From the NCBI RefSeq assembly GCF_029760855.1, contig NZ_SOSI01000001.1:541001-605000 (forward strand): DNA of 64,000 nucleotides. The letters are read 5' to 3'. Below are positions 1 through 9,212 of the stretch, in pieces. Positions within the stretch are counted from its first letter, which is position 1. Each line of letters opens with the position of its first letter. The notes beneath the pieces are model-generated. The model was given only the letters and a program-made list of their open reading frames with translations. It made no database searches and was not told the origin of the DNA. This DNA is from Erythrobacter litoralis (GTDB taxonomy: Bacteria; Pseudomonadota; Alphaproteobacteria; Sphingomonadales; Sphingomonadaceae). Position numbers and translations under genes: made by a program.

Positions 1-2320
1 CGACATTCCCGAAGGATATCGCGACGAAGCAGTCATCGGTTCGTCGGAGCGTTTTACGATCGCGCCGCACATCCGCGATATGGTGCGTTTCAGCGTACAT
101 AACGTCGTGCGCGACCCGCCTTTCGCCAAGATCGATCTAATCTCCTGCCGTAACGTCCTCATCTATTTCGATGATACGCTGCAAAAAAACGTGATTCCGC
201 TGTTCCACTTCGCATTGAAGGAGGACGGCAAGCTCTTCCTCGGCTCTTCGGAAGCGATCGGTCGGTATGAGGACCTGTTCGAAGTCGTCGATCAGGCCAA
301 CCGCCTGTTCCGGCGCAAGAACGTGAAAGGCCGCTATACGCTGCAATTGTCGGGCAATGTCGGCATGTCGCAAAAGCCCCGCCGGCTTTCGCCGCCGAGC
401 CCGCCGCCGCGTGGGAACGACAGTACCGAAACCGCCGCGCTTAAGCTCATCGCTCAGCGCTATGCCCCCGTCAGCCTGCTCGTCGATCGCGAAGGCTTGC
501 TGATCGATCGTTGGGGTGCCGCCGGTCGCTATCTCGATTTTCCCGAACGGCTCGAACGCAATATTCATGTGCCATCGCTCGCCCGTCCTGGTTTGCGCGA
601 ACTCGTCAGTCCTTTGATTCGCAAGGCTTCGGATACCGGTCGCCGGATCGGCGCGAAGGACGTCGAAATCCGCACGGATTTTGGCAGCCTGCAAGCGCGC
701 ATCGTATGCGAACCGCTCGAACACGCGACCTTCCTGATCGTCATTCAGGAAACAGGATCACTCGAATTGGCGGACGACGATCTCGATATATTCGAAATCG
801 ATGGGGAGCAGCAGCAATTTCTCGAAGAAGAATTGCAGGCGACCCGCCACCGACTGCGATCGACGGTGGAAGAACTCGAGACGACGAACGAGGAACTGAA
901 AAGCTCCAACGAAGAAATGATGTCGATGAACGAGGAGCTTCAATCGACCAACGAGGAGCTGACCACGGTCAACGATGAGCTGAAATCGAAGGTCGATCAA
1001 CTTACCGTCGCCAATTCCGATCTGCGCAATTTCTTCGACAGCACCGAGATGGCGGTGCTGGTAGTCGATGCCGACCTGAAATTGCGCAGCTTTACCGACG
1101 CGGCGCTGGAACTTTTCCCGATCGGTCGCGACCGGATCGGCGACAGGTTGGGCGACCTGCCGACCCGCTTCGAAAAAAAATCCTATGTCGATCTTGCGCG
1201 CCGCGCGGCCAGTCGCGGGGAAGCAGGGGAACATAGAGTACAGTCGGAGGCCTTGAGCGCCGAATATATATTGCGGACGACACCCTACCGATTGGCGGAT
1301 GGAGAAATCGACGGCGCGACGATCGTGTTCAACGATGTCACCAATGCGCTTTCGCTGGAACGTGACCTGAAGGAAGAGAGGGAGCGGTTACGCCTCGCCC
1401 TGGATGTCGCGAAGATCGGAATTTGGGAATACGAACCTTCCACCGACGAACTCGTATTGGACGAGAAAGAGCGCAGTCTTCTCGACCTCGGTGTCGAAGA
1501 CGATGCGGATACGATGGAACCCATCCTTTCGAGGCTTCCTGGCGAGGATCGGGACCGCATCAACCGTGCCCTTCGCATGGCGATGGAAGGCGATCGGGAC
1601 TTCAACGAGATTTTCCGGCTGCCGCTGAATGACGGGCAGTTCCGTTGGCTGCACGGTCTCGGCAAATTGATCGAAACCGGAAACCGGAAGAGATTTATCG
1701 GTGTCACATTCGATGTGACCGCCGAACATTCCGCGCTCGATCAACGCGAATTGATGATTCGCGAGATGAACCACCGGGTGAAGAACCTGTTCTCGGTAAT
1801 CTCGGCCATGGTCACTATCGCCGCGCGCAACGCGGAGGACGTGAAGAGCTTCGCAGAAAGCCTACGCAGCCGAATTCATGCGCTCGATCAGTCGCATTCG
1901 CTTACCACGCGCACTACCGGAGACGATGCGGGCGTCGTTCTTCTCGGCGATCTTATCGAGACGGTCATTGCACCGAACAGGTCAGGTCAGGACGTCGTCG
2001 TCAAGGGACCCGACATACAGATTTCCGACCGTCAGCTCACCTCCCTCGCCCTCATTCTTCACGAATGGGCGACCAACTCGTCGAAGTACGGCGCGCTGTC
2101 GATCGAAGACGGATGCCTCGAGGTTCACTGGTCCGAGAAGGACGGTGCGGTTGCCATGAAATGGTCGGAAGAGGGGGGAACCGATAGCTCTACGCACGAT
2201 ACCAAGCCCGGTTTCGGCACACGGCTGGTCGAAACCGCCGCGCGGCAGCTACGCGGCGAGGCTACGGGCGAACCGACCGATGACGGCTATCGACGTCGCC
2301 TGGTATTCCCTCTTGCATAG
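1..2320 (+). CDS. CheR-type methyltransferase / PAS / HWE histidine kinase fusion (5' end outside window)
   Basis: The reading frame is open from base 2, so the gene starts before the window; the ATG at 80 is internal. The visible N-terminus is the end of a CheR methyltransferase domain (LISCRNVLIYF, then LGSSEAIG). A Glu/Asn-rich coiled coil (EELETTNEELKSSNEEM) follows, then two PAS-like regions and a C-terminal HWE/HisKA_2 kinase. Its phospho-acceptor segment is REMNHRVKNLFSVISAM, and HEWATNSSKYGALS is the N-box that names the HWE class; GFGTRLVE is the last ATP-binding glycine motif. Proteins of this build usually also carry an N-terminal CheB methylesterase domain, which would lie upstream. 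It is expected to be a cytoplasmic sensor kinase linked to general stress or chemotaxis-like signalling; no response regulator is in view. Confidence 0.88.
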   Translation, partial: DIPEGYRDEAVIGSSERFTIAPHIRDMVRFSVHNVVRDPPFAKIDLISCRNVLIYFDDTLQKNVIPLFHFALKEDGKLFLGSSEAIGRYEDLFEVVDQANRLFRRKNVKGRYTLQLSGNVGMSQKPRRLSPPSPPPRGNDSTETAALKLIAQRYAPVSLLVDREGLLIDRWGAAGRYLDFPERLERNIHVPSLARPGLRELVSPLIRKASDTGRRIGAKDVEIRTDFGSLQARIVCEPLEHATFLIVIQETGSLELADDDLDIFEIDGEQQQFLEEELQATRHRLRSTVEELETTNEELKSSNEEMMSMNEELQSTNEELTTVNDELKSKVDQLTVANSDLRNFFDSTEMAVLVVDADLKLRSFTDAALELFPIGRDRIGDRLGDLPTRFEKKSYVDLARRAASRGEAGEHRVQSEALSAEYILRTTPYRLADGEIDGATIVFNDVTNALSLERDLKEERERLRLALDVAKIGIWEYEPSTDELVLDEKERSLLDLGVEDDADTMEPILSRLPGEDRDRINRALRMAMEGDRDFNEIFRLPLNDGQFRWLHGLGKLIETGNRKRFIGVTFDVTAEHSALDQRELMIREMNHRVKNLFSVISAMVTIAARNAEDVKSFAESLRSRIHALDQSHSLTTRTTGDDAGVVLLGDLIETVIAPNRSGQDVVVKGPDIQISDRQLTSLALILHEWATNSSKYGALSIEDGCLEVHWSEKDGAVAMKWSEEGGTDSSTHDTKPGFGTRLVETAARQLRGEATGEPTDDGYRRRLVFPLA

Positions 2321-2344
2321 CCCGGAAAGGCAATCGGACCGCGC

Positions 2345-4651
2345 TCAGGCCGATTGCCGCGCCGGGAAAACCGCTTGGCCGAATATGGCATTCATCGCGC
2401 TGGCGGGGACCGGGCGGCTGAAGAGATAGCCCTGCCCGAAGCCGCAGCCCTCGTCTTCCAGAACCTGACGCTGTTCGGGGCTTTCCACCCCTTCGGCCAG
2501 CGTTTCCATGCCCAGAGCTTCAGCGAGCGTCGTTATGGCGCGAATGACGGCGTGGGCATTCTTGCCCTCTTGGCAAAGATCGCGCACGAAACTCTGGTCG
2601 ATCTTCACCTTGTCGAACGGGAACTGGCGCAGATAGCTTAGCGACGAGTAGCCCGTGCCGAAATCGTCCAGGGAAATGCGCACGCCAAGGTCGCGAACGC
2701 CGTGCAGAACGCTCAGCACCTTGTCGACATCGGCGATGAAGACGCTTTCGGTGATTTCCAGTTCGAGTTGCTGAGGCGGGAGGCCGGACGTCGTCAGGGC
2801 TTGCATGATAATCGAGGACAAACCCGGCGCCGAGAACTGCTTGGGGGAAATATTGACGGCAACCGAGAAATTGCCCGGCCATTGCGAAGCGGCATGACAA
2901 GCCTCACGGATGACCCATTCGCCGATCGGCAATATGAGGCCGGTTTCTTCGGCAAGAGGGATGAACTCTGCAGGACTTATCATTCCCTTGGTCGGATGTT
3001 GCCACCGGATAAGGGCCTCGAATCCAGTCAATTCGTTCTTTCGAAGGGAATAAAGCGGCTGGAAGTGCAGCGCGAACTGCCCCTCCTTCAGAGCGAGCCG
3101 AAGATCGAGCTCCATCTCCCGCCGGCGGCGCGCCTGTTCGTCCAGCGATGCTTCGAAGAAATGGAAATTCGCTTTTCCGTCGCGCTTTGCCCGATAAAGC
3201 GCGAGATCGGCATGCTTTAACAGCGTGACACCATCCTCGCCGTCCGAAGGCGCGATGGCGATGCCGATACTTGCCGAACAATCTGCCAATTGCCCTTCGA
3301 TGCGGATCTGACGCTCGAAGCAATCCTTGATGCGCCTGGCGTGATCGAACAGGGAAACGTTCGGATTTTTTTCGATCATCAGAATGGCGAATTCGTCGCC
3401 GCCCAGCCGCGCAATCACGGCATCCTGAAGTTCTTGCCGCAAGCACTCTGCAACATGGCGAAGCATGGTGTCGCCAGCCGGGTGTCCCATCGTATCGTTG
3501 ACGACCTTGAAATCGTCGAGATCGCAATAGGCGACGAGTATGCGCTCCCCGTTGGAACGGCGCGCTAGGTGTTGGGAGAGCTGTTCCGCAAACAGGCGAC
3601 GGTTGGGAAGATTGGTTAGCCCGTCGTGCAAACCGACATGGATGATCTTTCGCTCGCGCTCCTCGATCGCCTCCATCATCGAACCGAAACTGCTGGCAAG
3701 CCTGCCGACCTCATCATCGGTTTGCTGCGGCAATTCGACCGTTTCCCCTTGGCCAAAACGTCGCACGGCTGAATCGAGTTTGGCGATCGGCCCGGCGACG
3801 CCCTGCGCGACCCTTCCGCCAAGAGCAATCACCAGAGCAAGCCCGGCAAAGCCGACAGCGAACAGCGTATATTTCAGGCCGGAATAGGCCTGAAGCGCCT
3901 CCCCCAGTGAATGGCGGAGGACGAGGCGGGGCGAAAGGCCATCCTCGAGACTTGGCAATGCGTTCAGCAGATAGAGGTTTCGGGCTTCACCATTCTCTTC
4001 GTAAATATCGCCGACCGGCGTAAGTGCCAAATCCTGTGGTAGATTGCCGATATCCCGCACTGTAGCGGAAGTCTCTACCGCCGCCAATTTGGAGAGCCGC
4101 GCCATCTCGTTCTGGTCGAGCGGTTGCGCGATAACTAGCCATCCCAAGAGGTCCGGCGCTTCGATGGGAGCGGCCGCAGCCAGAGCGAGGCCATCACCCA
4201 TCCGGACCATGCCCCGCTCCCGCCCCTCGTCGAGGGCGTACCATATGCTTTCGCCATCGGGCGTTGTCGTGCCACCGGCACTCGTCACCGATCCATCGAG
4301 ATCGACGACGAAAGCCGACGATGCGTGGGTCCGATCGCCCAAGCTTCGTAACGCGCTCGAGATCGTGGGACCATCCCCCGTTGCGACAGCTTCGCGGAAA
4401 CCGAAATCGTGAGCGAGAACATCCGCCGATCCACGCATCTGGCGCGCGCGCAGTTCGATGATTTCGTCGAATACCCGGGCATTGGCGGCCAAATCCCGTT
4501 GCGCACTGTGCTCGCCGAATTGCTCGATGCCGGCGCTAACCAGCATGATCATGACGGTGAGCACGATGGCGAACAGGACGGCGTAAAGCGCCGCGATCCG
4601 CTGCCGCAGCGAGCCGAAGCGCAATCGCGCAAGTCGGTCCGAAAACTGCAT
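2345..4651 (-). CDS. Membrane GGDEF-EAL protein (c-di-GMP synthase/phosphodiesterase)
   Basis: 768 residues. Two membrane segments (IAALYAVLFAIVLTVMIMLV near residue 20 and YTLFAVGFAGLALVIALGG near 260) flank a periplasmic sensor region and are followed by a HAMP-like linker. The GGDEF domain keeps RLGGDEFAIL, so cyclase activity is plausible. The EAL domain has EALIRWQHP, ITESVF, DDFGTGYSS and KIDQSFVRDL, the metal-binding set of an active phosphodiesterase. Its start overlaps the stop of the upstream cupredoxin-like gene (TGATG at 4649-4653), so the two are probably translated together. The periplasmic cupredoxin-like partner suggests the sensor half reads an extracytoplasmic redox or metal cue; that link is inference. 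Confidence 0.9.
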   Translation of the reverse strand: MQFSDRLARLRFGSLRQRIAALYAVLFAIVLTVMIMLVSAGIEQFGEHSAQRDLAANARVFDEIIELRARQMRGSADVLAHDFGFREAVATGDGPTISSALRSLGDRTHASSAFVVDLDGSVTSAGGTTTPDGESIWYALDEGRERGMVRMGDGLALAAAAPIEAPDLLGWLVIAQPLDQNEMARLSKLAAVETSATVRDIGNLPQDLALTPVGDIYEENGEARNLYLLNALPSLEDGLSPRLVLRHSLGEALQAYSGLKYTLFAVGFAGLALVIALGGRVAQGVAGPIAKLDSAVRRFGQGETVELPQQTDDEVGRLASSFGSMMEAIEERERKIIHVGLHDGLTNLPNRRLFAEQLSQHLARRSNGERILVAYCDLDDFKVVNDTMGHPAGDTMLRHVAECLRQELQDAVIARLGGDEFAILMIEKNPNVSLFDHARRIKDCFERQIRIEGQLADCSASIGIAIAPSDGEDGVTLLKHADLALYRAKRDGKANFHFFEASLDEQARRRREMELDLRLALKEGQFALHFQPLYSLRKNELTGFEALIRWQHPTKGMISPAEFIPLAEETGLILPIGEWVIREACHAASQWPGNFSVAVNISPKQFSAPGLSSIIMQALTTSGLPPQQLELEITESVFIADVDKVLSVLHGVRDLGVRISLDDFGTGYSSLSYLRQFPFDKVKIDQSFVRDLCQEGKNAHAVIRAITTLAEALGMETLAEGVESPEQRQVLEDEGCGFGQGYLFSRPVPASAMNAIFGQAVFPARQSA

Positions 4652-5262
4652 CAGCGCAACCGGACAGCGATCTTGTGGCGGTTATTGGCTCCGGAGATAG
4701 ATACATCGCGCCGCAGTTCGCCGGCCGGAGCACGAAGGCGGGGATGCCATACCGTGATCTGCGCCGCCCCGCCCGGCACGTTATCCAAGGCAACATAGCC
4801 ATTCGCATCGGTCTTTGACGCGAATGGGGTGTCGACCACTCGGATATACCCACGCATCTGATCGTGAATGTTGCAGCCGAGCGCGACGGTCCCGGCCTTT
4901 GCGAACCCTTGCGTGCGGGTCTGGTCACGACCGTAGAGTTCGATCTCGAATTTCGCGGGTTTGGAAAAACTGTAAACGGAATGCCTCACCCGATCGAGAT
5001 TGGGAAAGGCTACCGTGCTTCCGCGCGCCACGATCAGGGTGCCGGGCACGAACTGCTCGCCCTTCTGCGCCATGGCCATGCGCCAGGGAAAACTGATGCG
5101 CCCTGTCGAAGCACCGGAAGAAAGGATTTCCACGACAGCATCGCGAACGGGCATTCCGCGCTCGTCGACGATCTGCACCCTGACCGGAACCGGAGCCGCA
5201 GCCTGCAATAGGCCGGAAGTAAGCACCAATAGACCGGCGAGAGCGAAGGCGAGGCGTTTCAT
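4651..5262 (-). CDS. Exported cupredoxin-like protein (methylamine-utilisation protein family)
   Basis: 203 residues with a clear Sec signal (MKRLAFALAGLLVLTSGLLQAAA). The body has a short Ig/CarboxypepD-like start (RVQIVDERGMPVRDAVVEI) and a plastocyanin-like core: FPNLDRVRHSVYSFSKPAKFEIELYG, then LGCNIHDQMRGYIRVVDTPF. H (RHSVYS), C (GCNIHD) and H (IHDQM) are the type I copper ligand pattern, with M in DQM as a possible fourth ligand. The family is annotated as methylamine utilisation, but no mau genes are near, so that name is historical. It overlaps the GGDEF-EAL gene and is divergent from the DUF3034 gene. Confidence 0.78.
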   Translation of the reverse strand: MKRLAFALAGLLVLTSGLLQAAAPVPVRVQIVDERGMPVRDAVVEILSSGASTGRISFPWRMAMAQKGEQFVPGTLIVARGSTVAFPNLDRVRHSVYSFSKPAKFEIELYGRDQTRTQGFAKAGTVALGCNIHDQMRGYIRVVDTPFASKTDANGYVALDNVPGGAAQITVWHPRLRAPAGELRRDVSISGANNRHKIAVRLR

Positions 5263-5349
5263 GGCACGCCCGAAATACGGCGGAAACCCTTAAGAAAGCG
5301 TCCCTCGAGGGTTAATCACTTTGAAACCACGATCTGCGAAATCCTACTC

Positions 5350-6267
5350 ATGAAAAGAGTCGCTCGGGTCTTAGCGTTCGCGCAGACCGCATATTTTGTT
5401 GCCGTCGCGCAGACCGCCACCGCACAGGTGGATGAAGCGCCATCCGTCTTGGTGGAATCGCCCCCGCCGGCTGACTACAATGCCAAGCTGCTTCTTACGA
5501 ATGGCATTTCAACCATTGGCGGCGCCAGCGGCGGCGGAATCTCCGATTGGGCGACCATAGCCGGCAGGCAATCCGATCGCGGAATCGGCGTCCAGCTACA
5601 TGTCAGCGGAGCGGTGTTGCCCGATTATCTGTGGCAAAGCCACGGAATAGCGGTCGGAATAGCGGACCGCGTCGAACTTTCCTATGCGCGGCAGAATTTC
5701 GATACGCAGGATGTCGGTGCAGCACTTGGAATTGGGCAGGGTTATGTCCTTAATCAGGATGTTTGGGGCGCGAAGCTCCGGGTCGCGGGAGACACGGTAT
5801 ACGGCTCCCCTCTGCTGCCGCAGATTGCCGTAGGCGTGCAGTACAAGCGGTCGCTCGACGGGGGCGTTGCCGCTGCCGTCGGGGCGGCACACGACGAAGG
5901 CGTCGACTTTGTCGTCAGCGCGACGAAGCTGTTCCTCGCACGAAGCATACTCTTGGATGCGACGGCGCGAATGACCAAAGCGAACCAGAACGGGCTGCTC
6001 GGTTTCGGGAGCGTCGGCAATGATGACTACTCGGTTCAGTTCGAAGGGGCGCTCGCGTACCAGTTTTCCCGTCGTTTCGTCATGGGCGCGGAATATCGAA
6101 GCAAGCCGGACAATCTCGGTCTCGGCGAAGATGACTGGATCGATATCTTTGCGGCCTGGGGCGCGACCGATAATATTACCGTGACGGCAGCTTATGCCGA
6201 TCTCGGGTCCATCGCGACGTTCGAGGGGCAACGCGGCGTGTTCGCCCAAGCCCAGCTCGCATTCTAA
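5350..6267 (+). CDS. DUF3034 outer-membrane-like protein
   Basis: 305 residues with an N-terminal signal (RVLAFAQTAYFVAVAQTATAQ). The mature part is rich in Gly, aromatic residues and alternating polar/hydrophobic strands (for example LLTNGISTIGGASGGGISDWATI, VELSYARQNFDTQDVGAALG) and ends in a C-terminal Phe (AQLAF*), typical of a beta-barrel. I recognise the pattern as DUF3034, whose function is unknown. It lies 11 bp before the truncated haemoglobin gene, so the two are probably one transcript, divergent from the cupredoxin/GGDEF-EAL pair. A role in periplasmic redox or gas sensing is inference. Confidence 0.75.
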   Translation: MKRVARVLAFAQTAYFVAVAQTATAQVDEAPSVLVESPPPADYNAKLLLTNGISTIGGASGGGISDWATIAGRQSDRGIGVQLHVSGAVLPDYLWQSHGIAVGIADRVELSYARQNFDTQDVGAALGIGQGYVLNQDVWGAKLRVAGDTVYGSPLLPQIAVGVQYKRSLDGGVAAAVGAAHDEGVDFVVSATKLFLARSILLDATARMTKANQNGLLGFGSVGNDDYSVQFEGALAYQFSRRFVMGAEYRSKPDNLGLGEDDWIDIFAAWGATDNITVTAAYADLGSIATFEGQRGVFAQAQLAF

Positions 6268-6278
6268 GGATTTACGAT

Positions 6279-6806
6279 ATGTTCGAGCTCGCGCTTACCT
6301 TTCTGATGATGCAGCAAGCGCCTGCAGAAAATACGGACTGGGACGAAGCATTCGGTGTCGAAGAGGCGGTACGGGATCCGCAAACAGGCGAGCTTCCAGT
6401 GGATCCCTACGACGTCGACAATGCCAATGCGGGTGCAAAGCCATTCTCCGGCAGCAGCATCGCAGCCGATTTCGGCGGGAAAGACGGTATTCGCCAAATC
6501 GCCGATCGATTTGTCGACCTGAACATTTCCGACCCTCGCGTAGCCGCGATATTCGCCGGCCACGACCATGTTCGCCTTCGCCGAACTCTGTACGAGCAGT
6601 TCTGCTACATTCTCAATGCGGGTTGTGAATATACCGGCCGCGATATGGCGACCGCACACCAGGGTCTTGGTACGCGTAAACCGGATCTCAATGCGATTGT
6701 CGAAAATCTGCAAAAAGCCATGCGGGAAGCGGATGTTTCCTTCGTCGCGCAAAACCGCTTCCTGGCGAAACTGGCGCCGATGTACGGCGATGTCGTTACT
6801 CGTTGA
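6279..6806 (+). CDS. Group 1-like truncated haemoglobin with N-terminal extension
   Basis: 175 residues. After about 60 extra residues comes a 2-over-2 globin: GGKDGIRQIADRF (A/B helices), Phe92 in AAIFAG as CD1, then YTGRDMATAHQGL, where His127 should be the proximal haem ligand (F8). The GRDM...H pattern matches group 1. The usual Tyr at B10, which holds bound O2 or NO, appears to be Val79 (DRFVDL), so ligand chemistry may differ. It follows the DUF3034 gene by 11 bp. A hydrophobic start (MFELALTFLMM) may be a weak export or anchor signal. Role in NO/O2 binding is from the family. Confidence 0.8.
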   Translation: MFELALTFLMMQQAPAENTDWDEAFGVEEAVRDPQTGELPVDPYDVDNANAGAKPFSGSSIAADFGGKDGIRQIADRFVDLNISDPRVAAIFAGHDHVRLRRTLYEQFCYILNAGCEYTGRDMATAHQGLGTRKPDLNAIVENLQKAMREADVSFVAQNRFLAKLAPMYGDVVTR

Positions 6807-7085
6807 GGGAACGGTTACTGCGTTCTTCCAACGCCGGGGAGTGCGATCTGCTGGCGCAATCCACTGAAGTCGTGATACCTTTTCCCGTATCGTTTCGGCA
6901 AAGCAGACCATCCTTTGTGCGGATCGCTCTAAAAAGCTGAAATAAACGCGGGCTTTTCTCGTCTACGAACGCTATGTGCGAAGGGAATTCGCCCACGCGT
7001 GCTTCTGCGATGTGCAAACGCCGGGCAATCCTTTTCCTCGCTCATCCCGTTGCAATGCGGTGCGGCCCTTCCCTCGTGAGTAGAC

Positions 7086-8846
7086 ATGTCTTTTGAGAAC
7101 TTACCGCCGATACTCGGCGATGCCTTGGCCGAGCGCGGATATACTGCGCTCACCCCGGTTCAGGCTGCCGTGACCGGTGGCGATGCCGAAGGTCGCGATC
7201 TCATCGTTTCGGCTCAGACCGGCTCTGGCAAAACGGTCGCCTTCGGTCTGGCTCTGGCCCCGGAAATGCTCGCGCAAGCTGCGCCCTCCACCGACGCTGA
7301 AAAACCGAGCGCCCTGGTGATCGCTCCCACACGCGAATTGGCTCTACAGGTGAGCCGAGAGCTCGGCTGGCTATACGCGAAGGCCGGGCTTCGCATCGCC
7401 ACATGCGTTGGGGGAATGGACGCGAGCAAGGAACGGCGGGCGCTGCGTAGCGGACCGGCCATCGTCGTCGGGACGCCGGGCCGGCTGCGCGATCACCTGG
7501 AACGCGGCGCGCTCGACCTGTCCGGTCTTATTGGGGTCGTGCTCGATGAGGCCGACGAGATGCTCGATATGGGCTTTCGCGAAGACCTCGAGGAAATTCT
7601 CGATGCCACGCCGGACCGGCGTCGCACCTTGCTGTTTTCCGCCACCCTGCCGCGCCCTATCGTGCGTATGGCCGAGCGGTATCAGAAGGACGCGTTGCGC
7701 CTATCGCTCGCCGGGGAAAGCCGCGGCCATGGCGACATTGCATATCAGGCGGTGACGGTTGCCCCGTCGGAAATCGAGAACGCTGTCGTTAACCTTCTGC
7801 GTTATCACGAGGCCGAAACCGCGATTTGCTTCTGCGCCACGCGTGATAGCGTTCGGAGGCTTCATGCGACCTTGCAGAACAGAGGGTTCGCGGTTGTGGC
7901 ATTGTCCGGCGAACATTCTCAATCCGAACGCAACCATGCGATGCAGGCACTGCGTGACCGCCGCGCACGAGTATGCGTCGCCACCGACGTGGCGGCCCGG
8001 GGTCTCGATCTGCCTACCCTGAGCCTCGTGATCCACGTCGAAATCCCTCGTGATGCCGAAACCCTTCAGCATCGTTCCGGCCGGACGGGCCGGGCGGGAA
8101 GGAAAGGCACGGCGGCCATCGTGGTGCCGTACAACCGTCGCAAGCGCGTGGAATCGATGCTCCGAGGCGCGCAAATCGTAGCCGAATGGACCGAGGCCCC
8201 GTCAGCCGATGCAATCCGCTCTCAGGACCGAACGCGATTGCTCGAGCGGCTTACCGCGGAAACTGAATTCGAAGATGAAGACCTGTCGCTGGCCAAGGAT
8301 CTGATGGAGCGTATGTCGCCTGCGGATATCGCGGCGGCACTGGCACGGGCGCACCGGGCCAAACTCCCGGAACCGGAAGAACTGATCGCCAACACCCCAG
8401 AGGCGCGGCAAAAGGACAAAGCCGAGCGGCATCGCCCCGGCTTCGAGGATACGGTCTGGTTCAAGATCGACATTGGCCGCAAGCAGAACGCCGAACCTCG
8501 TTGGTTGCTTCCCATGATCTGCCGAAGGGGGCACATTACGCGAAACGAGATCGGTGCGATCCGGATCGGTCAACGCGAGAGCTGGTTCCAGATACCCCGC
8601 GCGATTGTCCCCAAATTTACCGATGCGGTGGCTCGTACATCCCAATCCGAAGACGCGCAGGATGCAATCGCCATCGAAGAAAGCAGCGACGGTCCGCGGA
8701 TCGAGGCACGTCAGAACCGCAAGCACGGTGAACGGAATGGCTTCAATCGAAACGGCGGTGACAGGTCTGACGGTAAGGGTCCGGGGCGAAAAGACGGCAG
8801 TCGCGGCCGAGGGAAAAACAAACGAGGTCCGATCAAGAAGCGGTAA
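7086..8846 (+). CDS. DEAD-box RNA helicase with DbpA-like RNA-binding domain
   Basis: 586 residues. All core motifs are visible: Q motif region (YTALTPVQAAV), Walker A AQTGSGKT from residue 43, PTRELALQVS, GGMDAS, GTPGRLRDHL, DEAD at 154-157, SAT, CATDVAARGLDLP and HRSGRTGRAG. Near residues 450-520 a DbpA/CsdA-type RNA-binding domain follows (WFKIDIGRKQNAEPRWLLPMI... IGAIRIGQRESWFQI), then a basic Gly/Arg/Lys tail. It probably acts in ribosome assembly or RNA decay, often as a cold or stress helicase. It stands alone, with a hairpin just after its stop. Confidence 0.92.
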   Translation: MSFENLPPILGDALAERGYTALTPVQAAVTGGDAEGRDLIVSAQTGSGKTVAFGLALAPEMLAQAAPSTDAEKPSALVIAPTRELALQVSRELGWLYAKAGLRIATCVGGMDASKERRALRSGPAIVVGTPGRLRDHLERGALDLSGLIGVVLDEADEMLDMGFREDLEEILDATPDRRRTLLFSATLPRPIVRMAERYQKDALRLSLAGESRGHGDIAYQAVTVAPSEIENAVVNLLRYHEAETAICFCATRDSVRRLHATLQNRGFAVVALSGEHSQSERNHAMQALRDRRARVCVATDVAARGLDLPTLSLVIHVEIPRDAETLQHRSGRTGRAGRKGTAAIVVPYNRRKRVESMLRGAQIVAEWTEAPSADAIRSQDRTRLLERLTAETEFEDEDLSLAKDLMERMSPADIAAALARAHRAKLPEPEELIANTPEARQKDKAERHRPGFEDTVWFKIDIGRKQNAEPRWLLPMICRRGHITRNEIGAIRIGQRESWFQIPRAIVPKFTDAVARTSQSEDAQDAIAIEESSDGPRIEARQNRKHGERNGFNRNGGDRSDGKGPGRKDGSRGRGKNKRGPIKKR

Positions 8847-8850
8847 ACTA

Positions 8851-8876
8851 CCGGCAGATATGGATCTTTCTGCCGG
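8851..8876 (+). terminator. Hairpin after the helicase gene
   Basis: CCGGCAG (8851-8857) pairs with CTGCCGG (8870-8876) over a 12-base loop, four bases after the helicase stop codon. No run of T follows, so it is not a classical intrinsic terminator; it may protect the mRNA 3' end. The rest of the gap to 9212 shows no gene I can support. Confidence 0.4.
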
Positions 8877-9212
8877 CGATATTCCTCGTGCTAGGTCGGT
8901 CGCATCGACAGATTCCATTAAAACTCACAGGAAGACGTACTCTCTACCGAAATCTCGTTTACCGTAAGTAAGCCGGTCACGATCCACGAAAACGATCGAT
9001 GCAAGAAGCAGGCGCGCTTCTATTGTTCAGTACGCCGGAACCCGGCACTGTGTGAAAGCTTTGAACCCATTGCAGCGGCACGTGATCGTCGAACGGATCG
9101 GATGAGAGCTACGGTTCCAGTAGGCGGGGAAGATTGTACCGCGCCATGCAACTGACTTCTTGATCGACGTCTCGAGCTCGTGTGTGATCCACTCGACTAA
9201 GAGAGGTGTACT

